A stretch of DNA of 64,000 bases from Senegalia massiliensis (GCF_900626135.1 NZ_LR130786.1:759767-823766), one strand, 5' to 3'; positions 53,928 to 63,129 are shown, counted from the stretch's first letter. The notes: a model not told the origin generated them from the sequence alone. A program made the numbers and translations.

Positions 53928-54089
53928 ATGTTAAAATGGGCATTAATATTCTTAGTTATAGCAGTTATTGCTGGTTTCTTCGGTTTTAGAGGTGTTGCAA
54001 GTGCTTCAGCAAGTATTGCAAAAATATTATTCGTAATATTCTTAATATTGTTTATAATCGCACTTGTATTTGGTGCGGGTATATTCTAA
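53928..54089 (+). CDS. DUF1328 (YtjA-like) small membrane protein
   Basis: A 53-residue protein with two helices: [20 protein letters not shown] then [21 protein letters not shown]. This is the DUF1328 pattern (W4, GFFGF, A..AKILF). The ATG at 53928 follows AAGGAGG; a longer frame upstream would start inside the promoter and is rejected. A paralogue of identical length is encoded at 61602-61763. Family function unknown; both copies have SigB-like promoters. Confidence 0.9.
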   Translation: MLKWALIFLVIAVIAGFFGFRGVASASASIAKILFVIFLILFIIALVFGAGIF

Positions 54090-54116
54090 TTGAGAACGAT
54101 ATAAAATTATAGTATA

Positions 54117-54150
54117 ATATAACGAGGAGCTAGCTCCTCGTTATATTATT
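54117..54150 (+). terminator. terminator of the DUF1328 gene
   Basis: Perfect palindrome with core CGAGGAGCTAGCTCCTCG and AT flanks. Confidence 0.85.
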
Positions 54151-54166
54151 TTAAGGGGGATTTATT

Positions 54167-55264
54167 TTGCGTTTTATGCCAATATCATTTGTTAAAGAAG
54201 GAACTCTTTTAGGTAAAAGTATATGTAATGAAAAAGGGAAAACTTTACTTGCAAAAGGTACAAGATTATCCTCTAATTATATTAAAAGAATTAAATCTTT
54301 TGGAATATATTCTATATATATAATGGATAAATACTCAGATGTAGAACTAAATGATATAATCTCTCCACAAATTAGAAGTAAAGCTATTATAAAGTTAAAA
54401 GAAACTTATGATAGTTTTGAACATGACTATTCAAACGATAATTTATATAATAAAAAATCCATAGATAAAGCAGATGAAAATATATCTAATATTTCAAATA
54501 TATCTGAAGAATTATTAAATGATATACTCTCTCAAAAAGATATAATGGTTAATCTAGTAGATATTAAAAGTGCAGATAACTATACATATGAGCATTGTTT
54601 AAGTGTATCAATCTTCTCAATAATATTAGGAATTGAACTAGGTCTAAAAAAAGAGCATTTAAAATACTTAGCAATTGGATCTTTACTCCATGATATTGGA
54701 AAAACTTTAACTCCTTCAAAAATTTTAAATAAAAATGGAAAGTTAACAACTCAAGAATTTAAAATAATGAAAAAACATACTTTAGATGGTTATGAATATC
54801 TAAAAGCTAGTAATAAAATTCCTTCTCCAGCTAGAATCATAGCATTACAACACCATGAAAAAATTGATGGATCAGGTTATCCAAAAGGATTAAAAAAAGA
54901 ACAAATATATTTTTTAGCTAAAATTGTTAGTATTTGTGATGTATATGATGCATTGACATCAGATAGACCATATAGATCTGCAATGACTCCAAATGATGCA
55001 TTAGAATTTTTATATGCAAATTGTTCAAATCATTTTGATATAAATTTAGTTAGAAAATTTTCAAATAAAATAATACCTTATCCAATAGGTACTATGGTAA
55101 AATTAAGTAATAAAAATATAGGTATTGTAAAATCAATAAATACAGGATTTCCATTAAGACCTAAAATAAAAATTTTATCTACCAATAATACTATTGATTT
55201 AATGACACAGAAAAATATAGTCATAGAAAATGTTGTATATAATGAAAATGAGGCCCTAGCTTAG
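54167..55264 (+). CDS. HD-GYP domain protein
   Basis: A 365-residue protein with a C-terminal HD-GYP phosphodiesterase domain (about 120-310). The metal site is LLHDIGKTLTP and the signature HHEKIDGSGYPKGL, so it may degrade cyclic di-GMP. The N-terminal 115 residues are a DUF3391-like region without membrane helices (FVKEGTLLGKSICNEKGKTL). The start is TTG after GGGGGA. It is single. No GGDEF protein lies in the window. Confidence 0.9.
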   Translation: MRFMPISFVKEGTLLGKSICNEKGKTLLAKGTRLSSNYIKRIKSFGIYSIYIMDKYSDVELNDIISPQIRSKAIIKLKETYDSFEHDYSNDNLYNKKSIDKADENISNISNISEELLNDILSQKDIMVNLVDIKSADNYTYEHCLSVSIFSIILGIELGLKKEHLKYLAIGSLLHDIGKTLTPSKILNKNGKLTTQEFKIMKKHTLDGYEYLKASNKIPSPARIIALQHHEKIDGSGYPKGLKKEQIYFLAKIVSICDVYDALTSDRPYRSAMTPNDALEFLYANCSNHFDINLVRKFSNKIIPYPIGTMVKLSNKNIGIVKSINTGFPLRPKIKILSTNNTIDLMTQKNIVIENVVYNENEALA

Positions 55265-55278
55265 GCCTCATTTTTTAT
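55244..55278. terminator. bidirectional terminator
   Basis: AAAATGAGGCC and GGCCTCATTTT arms; it overlaps the stops of the HD-GYP gene and hutI. Confidence 0.85.
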
Positions 55279-56526
55279 TTTATCAAATATTAACTTTCCA
55301 TTTTTTATAACTTTTTCTACAGTGCTTACACCTATATGATATGGTATATAATCATATGTTGGAAACTCATGTATTACAATATCTGCTTTCTTACCTTCAT
55401 CAATACTACCTACGGTATCAGCTCTATCTATAGCTGCTGCACCATTTATTGTAAGGGCATTGATTGTCTCCTCTATACTCATATTCATATAAAGAGTAGC
55501 TAATGCTATTATAAGTGGTATAGATTCAGTAAAACAACTTCCTGGATTCATATCTGTTGCAAGTGCTACTGCACACCCTGAATCTATTATATCTCTTGCT
55601 CTAGCATATTCTTCTTTTAGACTAAAAGCTGTTCCTGGAAGAAGTGTAGCTACTACATCATTTTCTGCCATCATCTTTATTCCTTGATCTGATGCTCTAA
55701 GTAAGTGATCTGCTGAAATAGCACCAATTTCACTTGCAAGTTCTGCACCACCTATACGTACTATCTCATCAGCATGTAATTTTGATTTTAATCCTAACTT
55801 TTGAGCATTTTTTAAAAGTTTTCTAGATTGCTCCACTGAAAAAACATCTTTTTCGCAAAACACATCACAAAACTCTGCTAAGTCATCTTCCACTACTTTA
55901 GGAAGTACAGTTTCTATTATAAAGTCTATAAATTCATCTTCTTTACCTTTATATCTAGGTGGAACTGCATGTGCACCTAAAAATGTTTTTGATATATCAA
56001 TAGGATGAATATCATCTAACTTTTTCATTGCTTCTAATTGCTTTATTTCTGTATCTAAGTCTAATCCATATCCACTTTTTGATTCTACTGATGTAACTCC
56101 AAATGAAACCATAGAATCAAGTCTTTTAACACCTAACTGTACCAATTCTTCTAATGTAGCTTTTTTAGTAGCCTCAGTAGTACTTTGAATTCCTCCACCA
56201 CGTTTCATTATTTCCATATAATCTATGCCTTTTAATCGCATATTATATTCTTCTGCTCTATATCCACCAAACACAACATGAGTATGAGAATCTATGAACC
56301 CTGGTAAAACACATTTATTTTTAGCATCTATAATGTCATATTCCTTTTCATCAATATCTTTTAATATTTCTTCAGATGTTCCTACCTTTTCTATCTTATC
56401 ATCTTTTATAATAATGCAACCATTATCTATAACATGAAGCTCATTCATTTCTGATCCCTTTTTTTGCTGATTTCCACTACATGTTACTACTTGATTAGCA
56501 TTTTTAATTAAAATTTTATTATTCAT
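55261..56526 (-). CDS. hutI: imidazolonepropionase
   Basis: Third enzyme of histidine breakdown, hydrolysing imidazolonepropionate to formiminoglutamate. The 421-residue amidohydrolase has GFIDSHTHVVFGGYRAEEY (HxH and substrate Arg), GYGLDLDTEIKQ, LHADEIVRIGGAELASEIGA and ALATDMNPGSCFTES, all family blocks. The ATG at 56524-56526 follows GGAGAGATGA. It is 16 bases after fhs. No hutH or hutU is in the window, so the rest of the pathway is elsewhere. Confidence 0.95.
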   Translation of the reverse strand: MNNKILIKNANQVVTCSGNQQKKGSEMNELHVIDNGCIIIKDDKIEKVGTSEEILKDIDEKEYDIIDAKNKCVLPGFIDSHTHVVFGGYRAEEYNMRLKGIDYMEIMKRGGGIQSTTEATKKATLEELVQLGVKRLDSMVSFGVTSVESKSGYGLDLDTEIKQLEAMKKLDDIHPIDISKTFLGAHAVPPRYKGKEDEFIDFIIETVLPKVVEDDLAEFCDVFCEKDVFSVEQSRKLLKNAQKLGLKSKLHADEIVRIGGAELASEIGAISADHLLRASDQGIKMMAENDVVATLLPGTAFSLKEEYARARDIIDSGCAVALATDMNPGSCFTESIPLIIALATLYMNMSIEETINALTINGAAAIDRADTVGSIDEGKKADIVIHEFPTYDYIPYHIGVSTVEKVIKNGKLIFDKIKNEA

Positions 56527-56542
56527 TTCATCTCTCCAATCT

Positions 56543-58222
56543 TTAAAATAATCCGCTAATTTCTCCCTCATCAGAAAGATACATATTATTTGCTGCAGGT
56601 GTTTTAGGAAGCCCTGGCATTGTCATTACATTACCTGTAAGTGCAACTAAGAAACCTGCTCCATTAGATACCCTTATTTGTCTAACTGTAATTTTAAATC
56701 CTTCTGGTCTACCTTTTAATGTTGGATCATCAGATAATGATAATGGAGTTTTAGCCATACAAATTGGTAGTTTATCATATCCTAATGCTTCTATTTCTTT
56801 TATTTGTTTTTCACAACCCTTAGTATACTCTACTCCTTCTGCTCCATATATTTCTGTTGCTATTCTCTTTATTTTATCTTTAATAGATTCATTTTCATTA
56901 TATAATGGACTAAAATTAGCTTCTCCTTTTTCTACTACTTCTACTACTTTTTTAGCTAAATCTATTCCACCTTCTCCACCTTTAGCCCATACATCTGATA
57001 ATACAACTTCTATTCCATCTAATTTACATTTTTCAAATAATAATTCTATTTCTTTTTCTGTGTCTGTAGGGAATTTATTTATAGCTACTACTGCTGGTAC
57101 ATTGAATTTCTTTACATTTTCAACATGTTTTTTTAGGTTTTCATAGCCATCTTCTAATGCTTTTAAGTTTTCTTCATTTAAATCAGTCTTTTTAACTCCA
57201 CCATGATTTTTAAGTGCTCTTACTGTTGCTACTACTACTGCACAATCAGGTTGTAAATTAGCATATCTAGATTTAATATTAAAGAACTTCTCTGCTCCTA
57301 AGTCTGCTCCAAATCCTGCTTCTGTAACTGTATAATCTCCTAATTTAAGTGCTAATTTAGTTGCCATTACACTATTACAACCATGTGCTATATTTGCAAA
57401 TGGTCCACCATGTATTAATGCAGGTGTGTTTTCTAAAGTTTGAACTAAATTAGGTTTAATTGCATCTTTTAACAATATTGATAATGCTCCTGTTGCTTTA
57501 AGATCATCACATGTAACCGCTTTTTTATCATAAGTATATGCTACTATCATTTTACCTAATCTTTCTTTTAAATCTTCTAAACCTGCTGCAAGACATAATA
57601 TAGCCATTATTTCAGATGCTACTGTAATATCAAAGCCATCTTCTCTTGGAACCTCTTGAGTCTTTCCTCCAAGTCCTACAACTATATTTCTAAGAGCTCT
57701 ATCATTCATATCTAATACTCTTTTCCAAGTTATGTTTCTAGTATCTATATTTAATTCATTACCTTGATGTATGTGGTTATCTAATAATGCTGATAATAAA
57801 TTGTGTGCTGATGTAATTGCATGAATATCACCTGTAAAGTGAAGGTTTATATCTTCCATTGGGATTACTTGAGAATATCCTCCACCAGCTGCTCCACCTT
57901 TTATACCAAAAGAAGGACCTAATGAAGGTTCTCTTAATGCGGTTATAGCTTTTTTACCAATTTTATTAAGCCCCATAGAAAGTCCTATATTTGTAGTAGT
58001 TTTACCTTCTCCTGCCGGAGTTGGATTTATAGCAGTAACTAATACTAATTTTCCATCTGCTTTATCTTCATATCTTTCTAAAACATCTAGGGAAACCTTT
58101 GCCTTGTACTTACCATAAAGTTCTAAATCGTCTTCATCTAAGCCAACTTTATTAGCTATTTCAAATATTGGCTTTATGTTTGCATCTTTTGCAATATCGA
58201 TATCACTTGGTACTTTACTCAT
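56543..58222 (-). CDS. fhs: formate-tetrahydrofolate ligase
   Basis: Makes 10-formyl-THF from formate, THF and ATP. The 559-residue protein has the P-loop [16 protein letters not shown] (about 65), [20 protein letters not shown], and [19 protein letters not shown] near the end. The ATG at 58220-58222 gives the standard length; the frame upstream to 58255 adds 11 unlikely residues. It precedes hutI in one operon: histidine breakdown can deliver a formimino or formyl C1 unit to THF, and Fhs can run in reverse to make ATP. Confidence 0.96.
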   Translation of the reverse strand: MSKVPSDIDIAKDANIKPIFEIANKVGLDEDDLELYGKYKAKVSLDVLERYEDKADGKLVLVTAINPTPAGEGKTTTNIGLSMGLNKIGKKAITALREPSLGPSFGIKGGAAGGGYSQVIPMEDINLHFTGDIHAITSAHNLLSALLDNHIHQGNELNIDTRNITWKRVLDMNDRALRNIVVGLGGKTQEVPREDGFDITVASEIMAILCLAAGLEDLKERLGKMIVAYTYDKKAVTCDDLKATGALSILLKDAIKPNLVQTLENTPALIHGGPFANIAHGCNSVMATKLALKLGDYTVTEAGFGADLGAEKFFNIKSRYANLQPDCAVVVATVRALKNHGGVKKTDLNEENLKALEDGYENLKKHVENVKKFNVPAVVAINKFPTDTEKEIELLFEKCKLDGIEVVLSDVWAKGGEGGIDLAKKVVEVVEKGEANFSPLYNENESIKDKIKRIATEIYGAEGVEYTKGCEKQIKEIEALGYDKLPICMAKTPLSLSDDPTLKGRPEGFKITVRQIRVSNGAGFLVALTGNVMTMPGLPKTPAANNMYLSDEGEISGLF

Positions 58223-58316
58223 TAAATATCCCAACCTTTCTATTTTGCTATTCAAATCTTATTATATAAAATAATTGTTGAAATGTACAGAATCTTTAAT
58301 AAATAATTAATTATAT

Positions 58317-58341
58317 GTTTAATTACAAAAACTTAGGGAAT
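58317..58341 (+). promoter_or_regulatory. SigB-like promoter before the YjiH-type gene
   Basis: GTTTAA (58317-58322), 13-base spacer, GGGAAT (58336-58341), 115 bases before the start codon. A housekeeping-type TTGATT-N17-TAAAAT pair lies closer to the gene, so this one is secondary. Confidence 0.4.
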
Positions 58342-58455
58342 AAATAAAGCTCTATAAAAAAATTATTTATATTAATCTTTGATTTTTCTGTGAATTTGAA
58401 ATAAAATAGATATATAATATATAAATATAAAACAAATATTAAAGGAGAGATTTTA

Positions 58456-59823
58456 ATGGATGATCCCAATCAATTAAAACCACAAAAGTATTCATTATCA
58501 AGTTATTTACAATTTATAATTCCATCAATTATCGGTATATTAGTTTTGATGGTGCCTTTTAATTATCAAGGTGAAACTACAATTGTTGTAGCATTACTTG
58601 CAAGTAAACTAACAAGTGCTGCACAAAATATTTTACCAGGTATAGTATTAATATTCATTACTATTACTGGAATAGCTACAGTTAGCTATAAATTATTTAA
58701 ACCCTCAATTATAGAGAACAATGAGTTTTTAAAAGGAATATTTAATGTTTCTATATTTTGGGTTATAACACGTGTAGTCGGAATGATATTAGGTTTTCTA
58801 GTTTATTTTCAAATTGGACCTGAATGGATTTATTCTGATGCTACAGGCGGATTAATACTATATGACTTAATTCTTACCTTATTTACTATGTTCTTATTTG
58901 CAGGATTTTTATTACCTTTTCTTACTGACTTTGGACTATTAGAATTTGTAGGATCTCTTTTAACCCCAGTTATGAGACCTGTATTCACACTACCTGGTCG
59001 TTCATCAATAGACTGTATTGCCTCATGGGTTGGTGACGGAACTATTGGAGTTACACTTACTAACAGGCAATATGAACAGGGCTATTATACAGCTAGAGAA
59101 GCTTCTGTAATAGCTACTACATTCTCAGCAGTATCTATAACTTTTTCACTTGTAGTATTAGGTCAAGTTGATTTAATGCATATGTTTGGTATATATTATT
59201 TAACTATCATACTATGTGGATTTGTTGCTGCTTTAATCCTTCCAAAAATTCCACCTTTATCTAGAAAAAAAGACATATATTATACTGAAAATAGCATGGA
59301 TACAGGAGAAGATATTCCTGAAGGATTTACTACTCGAGAATGGGGAACTAAACTTGCTATTGAAAAAGCTAAAAAAACAGGTAATCCTAAAGATTTTGTT
59401 ATAAATGGTACAAAAATAGTTTTTGATATGTGGCTAGGTGTTTTACCAGCAATAATGGCCTTTGGTACAATAGCACTTATAATAGCGGAAACTACACCAG
59501 TATTTGAATGGTTAGGAATGCCATTTATACCACTATTAGAATTACTTAATGTTCCTTATGCTACAGAAGCTGCCCAAACAATGGTTGTAGGTTTTGCTGA
59601 TATGTTTTTACCATCTGTAATAGGTGCTAGTATACCAAGTGAAATGACTAGATTTATTGTTGCTACTCTTTCTGTAACTCAATTAGTTTATCTATCTGAG
59701 GCAGGAGCTGTAATATTAGGTGCTAGAATTCCAGTGAATTTAAAAGACTTGTTCTTTATATTTATAGAAAGAACTCTTGTAACCTTACCAATAATTGTGT
59801 TAGTAGCTCATATAATATTTTAA
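58456..59823 (+). CDS. YjiH-type membrane protein with nucleoside-recognition (gate) domains
   Basis: A 455-residue membrane protein of the YjiH family with about nine helices and two gate-like repeats (VGDGTIGVTLTNRQYEQGYY, and FADMFLPSVIGASIPSEMT). The family is thought to transport or regulate small molecules, but substrates are not established. It is divergent from the fhs-hutI operon and could be the histidine or a related uptake protein; that is inference from position only. The ATG follows AAAGGAGAG. Confidence 0.8.
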   Translation: MDDPNQLKPQKYSLSSYLQFIIPSIIGILVLMVPFNYQGETTIVVALLASKLTSAAQNILPGIVLIFITITGIATVSYKLFKPSIIENNEFLKGIFNVSIFWVITRVVGMILGFLVYFQIGPEWIYSDATGGLILYDLILTLFTMFLFAGFLLPFLTDFGLLEFVGSLLTPVMRPVFTLPGRSSIDCIASWVGDGTIGVTLTNRQYEQGYYTAREASVIATTFSAVSITFSLVVLGQVDLMHMFGIYYLTIILCGFVAALILPKIPPLSRKKDIYYTENSMDTGEDIPEGFTTREWGTKLAIEKAKKTGNPKDFVINGTKIVFDMWLGVLPAIMAFGTIALIIAETTPVFEWLGMPFIPLLELLNVPYATEAAQTMVVGFADMFLPSVIGASIPSEMTRFIVATLSVTQLVYLSEAGAVILGARIPVNLKDLFFIFIERTLVTLPIIVLVAHIIF

Positions 59824-59827
59824 ATAT

Positions 59828-59863
59828 AAAAGGTACCTATCAAAAGATAGGTACCTTTTCTTA
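59828..59863. terminator. bidirectional terminator
   Basis: AAAAGGTACCTATC and GATAGGTACCTTTT arms with an AAAA loop. Confidence 0.9.
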
Positions 59864-59865
59864 TA

Positions 59866-61020
59866 CTAATATCTATATATAGCTGCTATTTTTTCTCCTC
59901 CTGGCACTTGACCAGAATTTACAGCATATACTTTTCCACCATTTAATATGGTTTGCATTGCTGCATAATTTAATAATTCTATACTTTCTTCATCAACCTC
60001 TTGTCCAACTAAGTTTACTTGATTAAATTTAGGATGAAATTGTCCCCAGATTTTATCTGTTTGAGAAACAAATAATGTATCAACTTTACTAAAGTAAGAG
60101 GATGATACTATTTCTCTTATATCTTTAGACGCCTTTTCTGTACCTTCTAATTCTTTAAACTTTTCTTGATCTTTTCTTTGTTCTTCTTTAAATATAGGTT
60201 CTAAAGTTTTCCAAGCTTCTTTATGCAATTCCTTATCTGATTTAATATCAGGATTTCCTGATATATGTTTATCTATTAAATTATTATATTTATTTGCCTC
60301 TTTATAAATTGGGAACAGATAATCAACTCCTGCAAATACTAAAGGCAGATTTTCTTCTTCTATTTGTTCTCTAATACCTTTATCTAATAATTGAAAAAAC
60401 CTAAGTATTTGGTTTTTTTCATCTTCATCTCCATCACCTGTACCATGATAAATTGGAGAATTTGAACTATTATTTGGATTACTCATTGTATTATGTTGTA
60501 ATTCTTTTTCAAAATCATCATATTTCATTGCTTCCTCTAAGCTTTCAGGAGTATCTATTAATATTATTTTACTTATACTATCTCTAGTAGCTTGAAATAA
60601 TCTAACATTATTTTTACTTGTTGCAAGTATATAAAATGTTCCATCACCAGTGAATAGTGGTAATAATGGTTTTATATCAAATTCATTACTTACAACTACT
60701 GATTGTTCAAACTCTATAGGTAATCTATAAAATGTAAATGTATTTTCAGTTATAAATAGAGCTAAACCATCACTGTGTTCTAACCAAAACTTATTATCAT
60801 TTATATATTTATTAGCAGGTTCCAATATTTCTTCTGCCTTTTTTTCATCAATACCTTCTTGTTCTAATTTATTTTTTGCTTCTTTCAATGCATTTTTCAG
60901 CTTTATTTGACCTTGTTTTGCTTCTATTCTTGCATCTACTGTAGGTATATAAATTGAAACCATATAATCCTCTTTTTTCTCAATAAGATTTTTCAATTGT
61001 TCTTTTTTTAAAATATCCAC
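59866..61020 (-). CDS. baeRF-family (bacterial eRF1-like) protein
   Basis: A 384-residue protein matching the bacterial archaeo-eukaryotic release-factor-like families (baeRF). The N-terminal domain has MVSIYIPTVDARIEAKQGQI and GLALFITENTFTFYRLPIEF; the middle has YHGTGDGDEDEKNQILRFFQ, a loop typical of the family and close in style to the GGQ loop; the C-terminal L7Ae-like part has YFSKVDTLFVSQTDKIWG and ILNGGKVYAVN. These proteins are predicted to act at the ribosome but have no proven role. It has the best SigB-like promoter of the window. Confidence 0.8.
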   Translation of the reverse strand: MDILKKEQLKNLIEKKEDYMVSIYIPTVDARIEAKQGQIKLKNALKEAKNKLEQEGIDEKKAEEILEPANKYINDNKFWLEHSDGLALFITENTFTFYRLPIEFEQSVVVSNEFDIKPLLPLFTGDGTFYILATSKNNVRLFQATRDSISKIILIDTPESLEEAMKYDDFEKELQHNTMSNPNNSSNSPIYHGTGDGDEDEKNQILRFFQLLDKGIREQIEEENLPLVFAGVDYLFPIYKEANKYNNLIDKHISGNPDIKSDKELHKEAWKTLEPIFKEEQRKDQEKFKELEGTEKASKDIREIVSSSYFSKVDTLFVSQTDKIWGQFHPKFNQVNLVGQEVDEESIELLNYAAMQTILNGGKVYAVNSGQVPGGEKIAAIYRY

Positions 61021-61061
61021 AATTTAACCTCCTATCAATATATCTTCTTACTTAAAATATC

Positions 61062-61086
61062 ATACCCGAGTTAATTTAGTATAAAC
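61062..61086 (-). promoter_or_regulatory. SigB-like promoter of the baeRF gene
   Basis: GTTTAT (61081-61086), 13-base spacer, GGGTAT (61062-61067), minus strand; 42 bases before the GTG start. Perfect -10 and 5 of 6 in the -35. Confidence 0.65.
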
Positions 61087-61109
61087 TTGATTAGGTCTAT
61101 GTTAAATAT

Positions 61110-61137
61110 AAAAAGATTGCAATTGCAATCTTTTTAT
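61110..61137 (-). terminator. terminator of the PRC-barrel gene
   Basis: Perfect palindrome AAAAAGATTGCAA and complement at the stop codon. Confidence 0.85.
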
Positions 61138-61577
61138 AAATGAGTTTTATTTCTTCTAGGATCTATTTTCTTATTATGGGTATTTGTATCAGGGTCAGAC
61201 ATATGCCCTCCTGCATACCTCCAATAAGGTTGCATAGCATAATAAGTATGAATATCTGTATGCCATTCCCTCTTATCAACATCTGGCCATTTTCCTTTGT
61301 CAAATGAAGGAGCATTTTCTAATTTCTCTTTATCTGCATCTAATATTAAATAATTTTTATCTTTACTTAACTTAAATGCCTTCCAAGGTATTGCATATAA
61401 ATCATCACCTATTCCTAAAAAACCTCCTACAGATAGTATTCCATATGCTATGGTACAATTGTCATAATCAAACAATATATCATCTAATTTACCTAATTTT
61501 TCATTATTAAAATTTCTAACTTCATAATCCATTAAATCACTTGTTTTAATCATTCTTCCTCTTTGTTCATCACTCAT
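61134..61577 (-). CDS. PRC-barrel domain protein
   Basis: A 147-residue cytoplasmic protein. Residues about 8-80 are a PRC-barrel (IKTSDLMDYEVRNFNNEKLG, AYGILSVGGFLGIGDDLYAIPW). The C-terminal 65 residues are hydrophilic and aromatic (HTDIHTYYAMQPYWRYAGGH). Such stand-alone PRC-barrel proteins are common among stress proteins. It follows the DUF1328 gene by 24 bases and shares its SigB-like promoter. Confidence 0.87.
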   Translation of the reverse strand: MSDEQRGRMIKTSDLMDYEVRNFNNEKLGKLDDILFDYDNCTIAYGILSVGGFLGIGDDLYAIPWKAFKLSKDKNYLILDADKEKLENAPSFDKGKWPDVDKREWHTDIHTYYAMQPYWRYAGGHMSDPDTNTHNKKIDPRRNKTHL

Positions 61578-61601
61578 ACTAAATCTCCTTTCTAATAAAA
61601 G

Positions 61602-61763
61602 TTAGACTTTTCTTCTTCCAATTATTAGTGATATTACAAATAATATTAAGAATATGAAAAACAATATTTTAGCTATACTTGCTGCTACTTCCACTATTCC
61701 AAAGAAACCAAATATTCCTGCAACTAATGCAATTATTAAAAATATTACAGCCCATCTAAGCAT
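61602..61763 (-). CDS. DUF1328 (YtjA-like) small membrane protein, second copy
   Basis: A 53-residue protein read from ATG at 61761-61763 after GAGGTGA. MLRWAVIFLIIALVAGIFGF and SIAKILFFIFLILFVISLII form two helices; it differs from the copy at 53928 mainly in the loop and the basic C terminus GRRKV. It is first gene of a two-gene operon with the PRC-barrel gene and has a SigB-like promoter 54 bases upstream. Confidence 0.9.
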   Translation of the reverse strand: MLRWAVIFLIIALVAGIFGFFGIVEVAASIAKILFFIFLILFVISLIIGRRKV

Positions 61764-61816
61764 ATATCTCACCTCTTCTATTGTATTAATATTCCAACTA
61801 TTCTCTTAATTCATAT

Positions 61817-61841
61817 ATATCCTACTAATATATTTCTAAAC
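61817..61841 (-). promoter_or_regulatory. SigB-like promoter of the DUF1328-PRC operon
   Basis: GTTTAG (61836-61841), 13-base spacer, GGATAT (61817-61822), minus strand; 5 of 6 matches in each box. A weaker GTTAGT-N14-GGTTAT (61857-61882) points the other way, to the BrkB gene. Confidence 0.5.
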
Positions 61842-61920
61842 ATTTTTGATATTTTTGTTAGTTATGTATCATTTTTGGTTATATATATTAATATAAATGA
61901 AAGTAAAAGAGGTGAAATTT

Positions 61921-62781
61921 GTGAAAGTTAAAAAGCTAAATATAAAGAACATAATAGGTAGTATGAAATATAGAATACAAAAAGATGAAGTTCCAGCACT
62001 TGGTGCTCAACTTACATATTACCTTATACTATCATTTTTCCCCTTTCTAATATTTTTACTTACACTTTTAAGTCATACTTCAATTTCTGCCTCAGATGTT
62101 GTCAATAATTTATCAGGAGTATTGCCTGAACAGTCATTTTCATTAATAACTGACACAATTGAAGAGGTTTTACAAAATGGCTCTACATCACTTCTTTCTT
62201 TTTCTATTATAGGTACATTATGGTCAGCTTCTAGTGGAGTTGCTGCCCTTATAAAAGGACTTAATAAAGCTTATGATCAAGAGGAAAATAGACCTTTTTT
62301 ATTGTTAAGAGGTTTTGCAATTCTTATTACTATAGCACTTGTAATTGGTATTGTATTAGCTTTTACTCTATTAGTATTTGGAGAAATAATTGGAAACTAC
62401 ATATTTAGTCTTTTTAATCTAACTGAAGTCTTCAAACAGTTTTGGGATACCATAAGATTTGTTTTTCCTATAATTATGCTTATAATTGTATTTACTCTTT
62501 TTTATAAATATGCTCCTAATAAGAAAAGATTAAAATTAAAAGAGGTACTACCTGGAGCATTATTTACTACAGCAGCATGGATAGGAATATCTCTATTATT
62601 TTCTTTTTATGTAAATAACTTTGGAAATTATACTAAAACATATGGTAGTATTGGAGGTATCATAATACTTTTAATTTGGTTATATATAAGTAGTATAATA
62701 ATACTTATAGGCGGAGAATTAAATGCAACTCTTGCTTTTGATAGAATATCTATAATAAAACAAATTAAAGATAAAAAATAA
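61921..62781 (+). CDS. YihY/BrkB-family membrane protein
   Basis: A 286-residue membrane protein with six helices. Conserved family blocks are VPALGAQLTYYLILSFFPFL (about 30), WSASSGVAALIKGLNKAYDQ, PGALFTTAAWIGISLLFSFY and YGSIGGIIILLIWLYISSII with GGELNA near the end. The family was once called RNase BN in error; its real role is unknown. I chose GTG at 61921, six bases after GAGGTG; the ATG at 61897 has no ribosome site. It is divergent from the DUF1328-PRC operon. Confidence 0.9.
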   Translation: MKVKKLNIKNIIGSMKYRIQKDEVPALGAQLTYYLILSFFPFLIFLLTLLSHTSISASDVVNNLSGVLPEQSFSLITDTIEEVLQNGSTSLLSFSIIGTLWSASSGVAALIKGLNKAYDQEENRPFLLLRGFAILITIALVIGIVLAFTLLVFGEIIGNYIFSLFNLTEVFKQFWDTIRFVFPIIMLIIVFTLFYKYAPNKKRLKLKEVLPGALFTTAAWIGISLLFSFYVNNFGNYTKTYGSIGGIIILLIWLYISSIIILIGGELNATLAFDRISIIKQIKDKK

Positions 62782-62803
62782 AGACTCAATTGAGTCTTTA
62801 TTT
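62779..62803. terminator. bidirectional terminator
   Basis: Perfect 22-base palindrome TAAAGACTCAA and complement between converging genes. Confidence 0.85.
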
Positions 62804-63129
62804 TATGAAAAGATCATTTTATAATATCTATTAATGCTAGAATCTAATTCATCAACAGTTATAAACTTACTCATTTTTATAGCTTCTTTTCCTTCTATAA
62901 ATAATATTACTGTAGGCGCTACAAATATTGAATATTGACCTTTTGCTTTTATATTATTATTTATATCTACTTCAATAGATTTTATTTTAGGATATTTTTC
63001 TAATAATTTTTTTAGCTTTGGACCAAAGCCAACACAATTAGATCACATGTCATCAGAAAAAAATACTAAAGTCACATTATTTTCATCAATTATTTTTTGT
63101 ATTTCATCAAATGTATCTATTTTTTTCAT
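62803..63129 (-). CDS. thioredoxin-like selenoprotein (UxxC), TGA at codon 29
   Basis: A frame of 108 residues from ATG (63127-63129, after GAGGTG) to TAA with a single in-frame TGA at codon 29 (63043-63045). On both sides the protein is a complete thioredoxin fold: VTLVFFSDDM-U-SNC-VGFGPKL, then KIKSIEVDI, then the cis-Pro segment FVAPTVILFIEG with P72, and a C-terminal helix. The TGA stands exactly where the first Cys of CxxC belongs; C32 is the second. A hairpin 11-31 bases after the TGA fits the bacterial SECIS rules. It starts 13 bases after the MATE gene, so both are co-transcribed. It is probably a thiol-disulfide or peroxide-linked reductase. Selenocysteine genes for insertion must be elsewhere. 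Confidence 0.85.
63012..63032 (-). promoter_or_regulatory. candidate bacterial SECIS hairpin
   Basis: In the mRNA, GCUUUG and CAAAGC pair around the 3-base loop GUC; G-U and two A-U pairs extend the stem to nine. The loop begins with G and lies 20 bases after the UGA, inside the 16-37 range, and G in the first two loop positions is the known bacterial SECIS feature. Confidence 0.75.
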
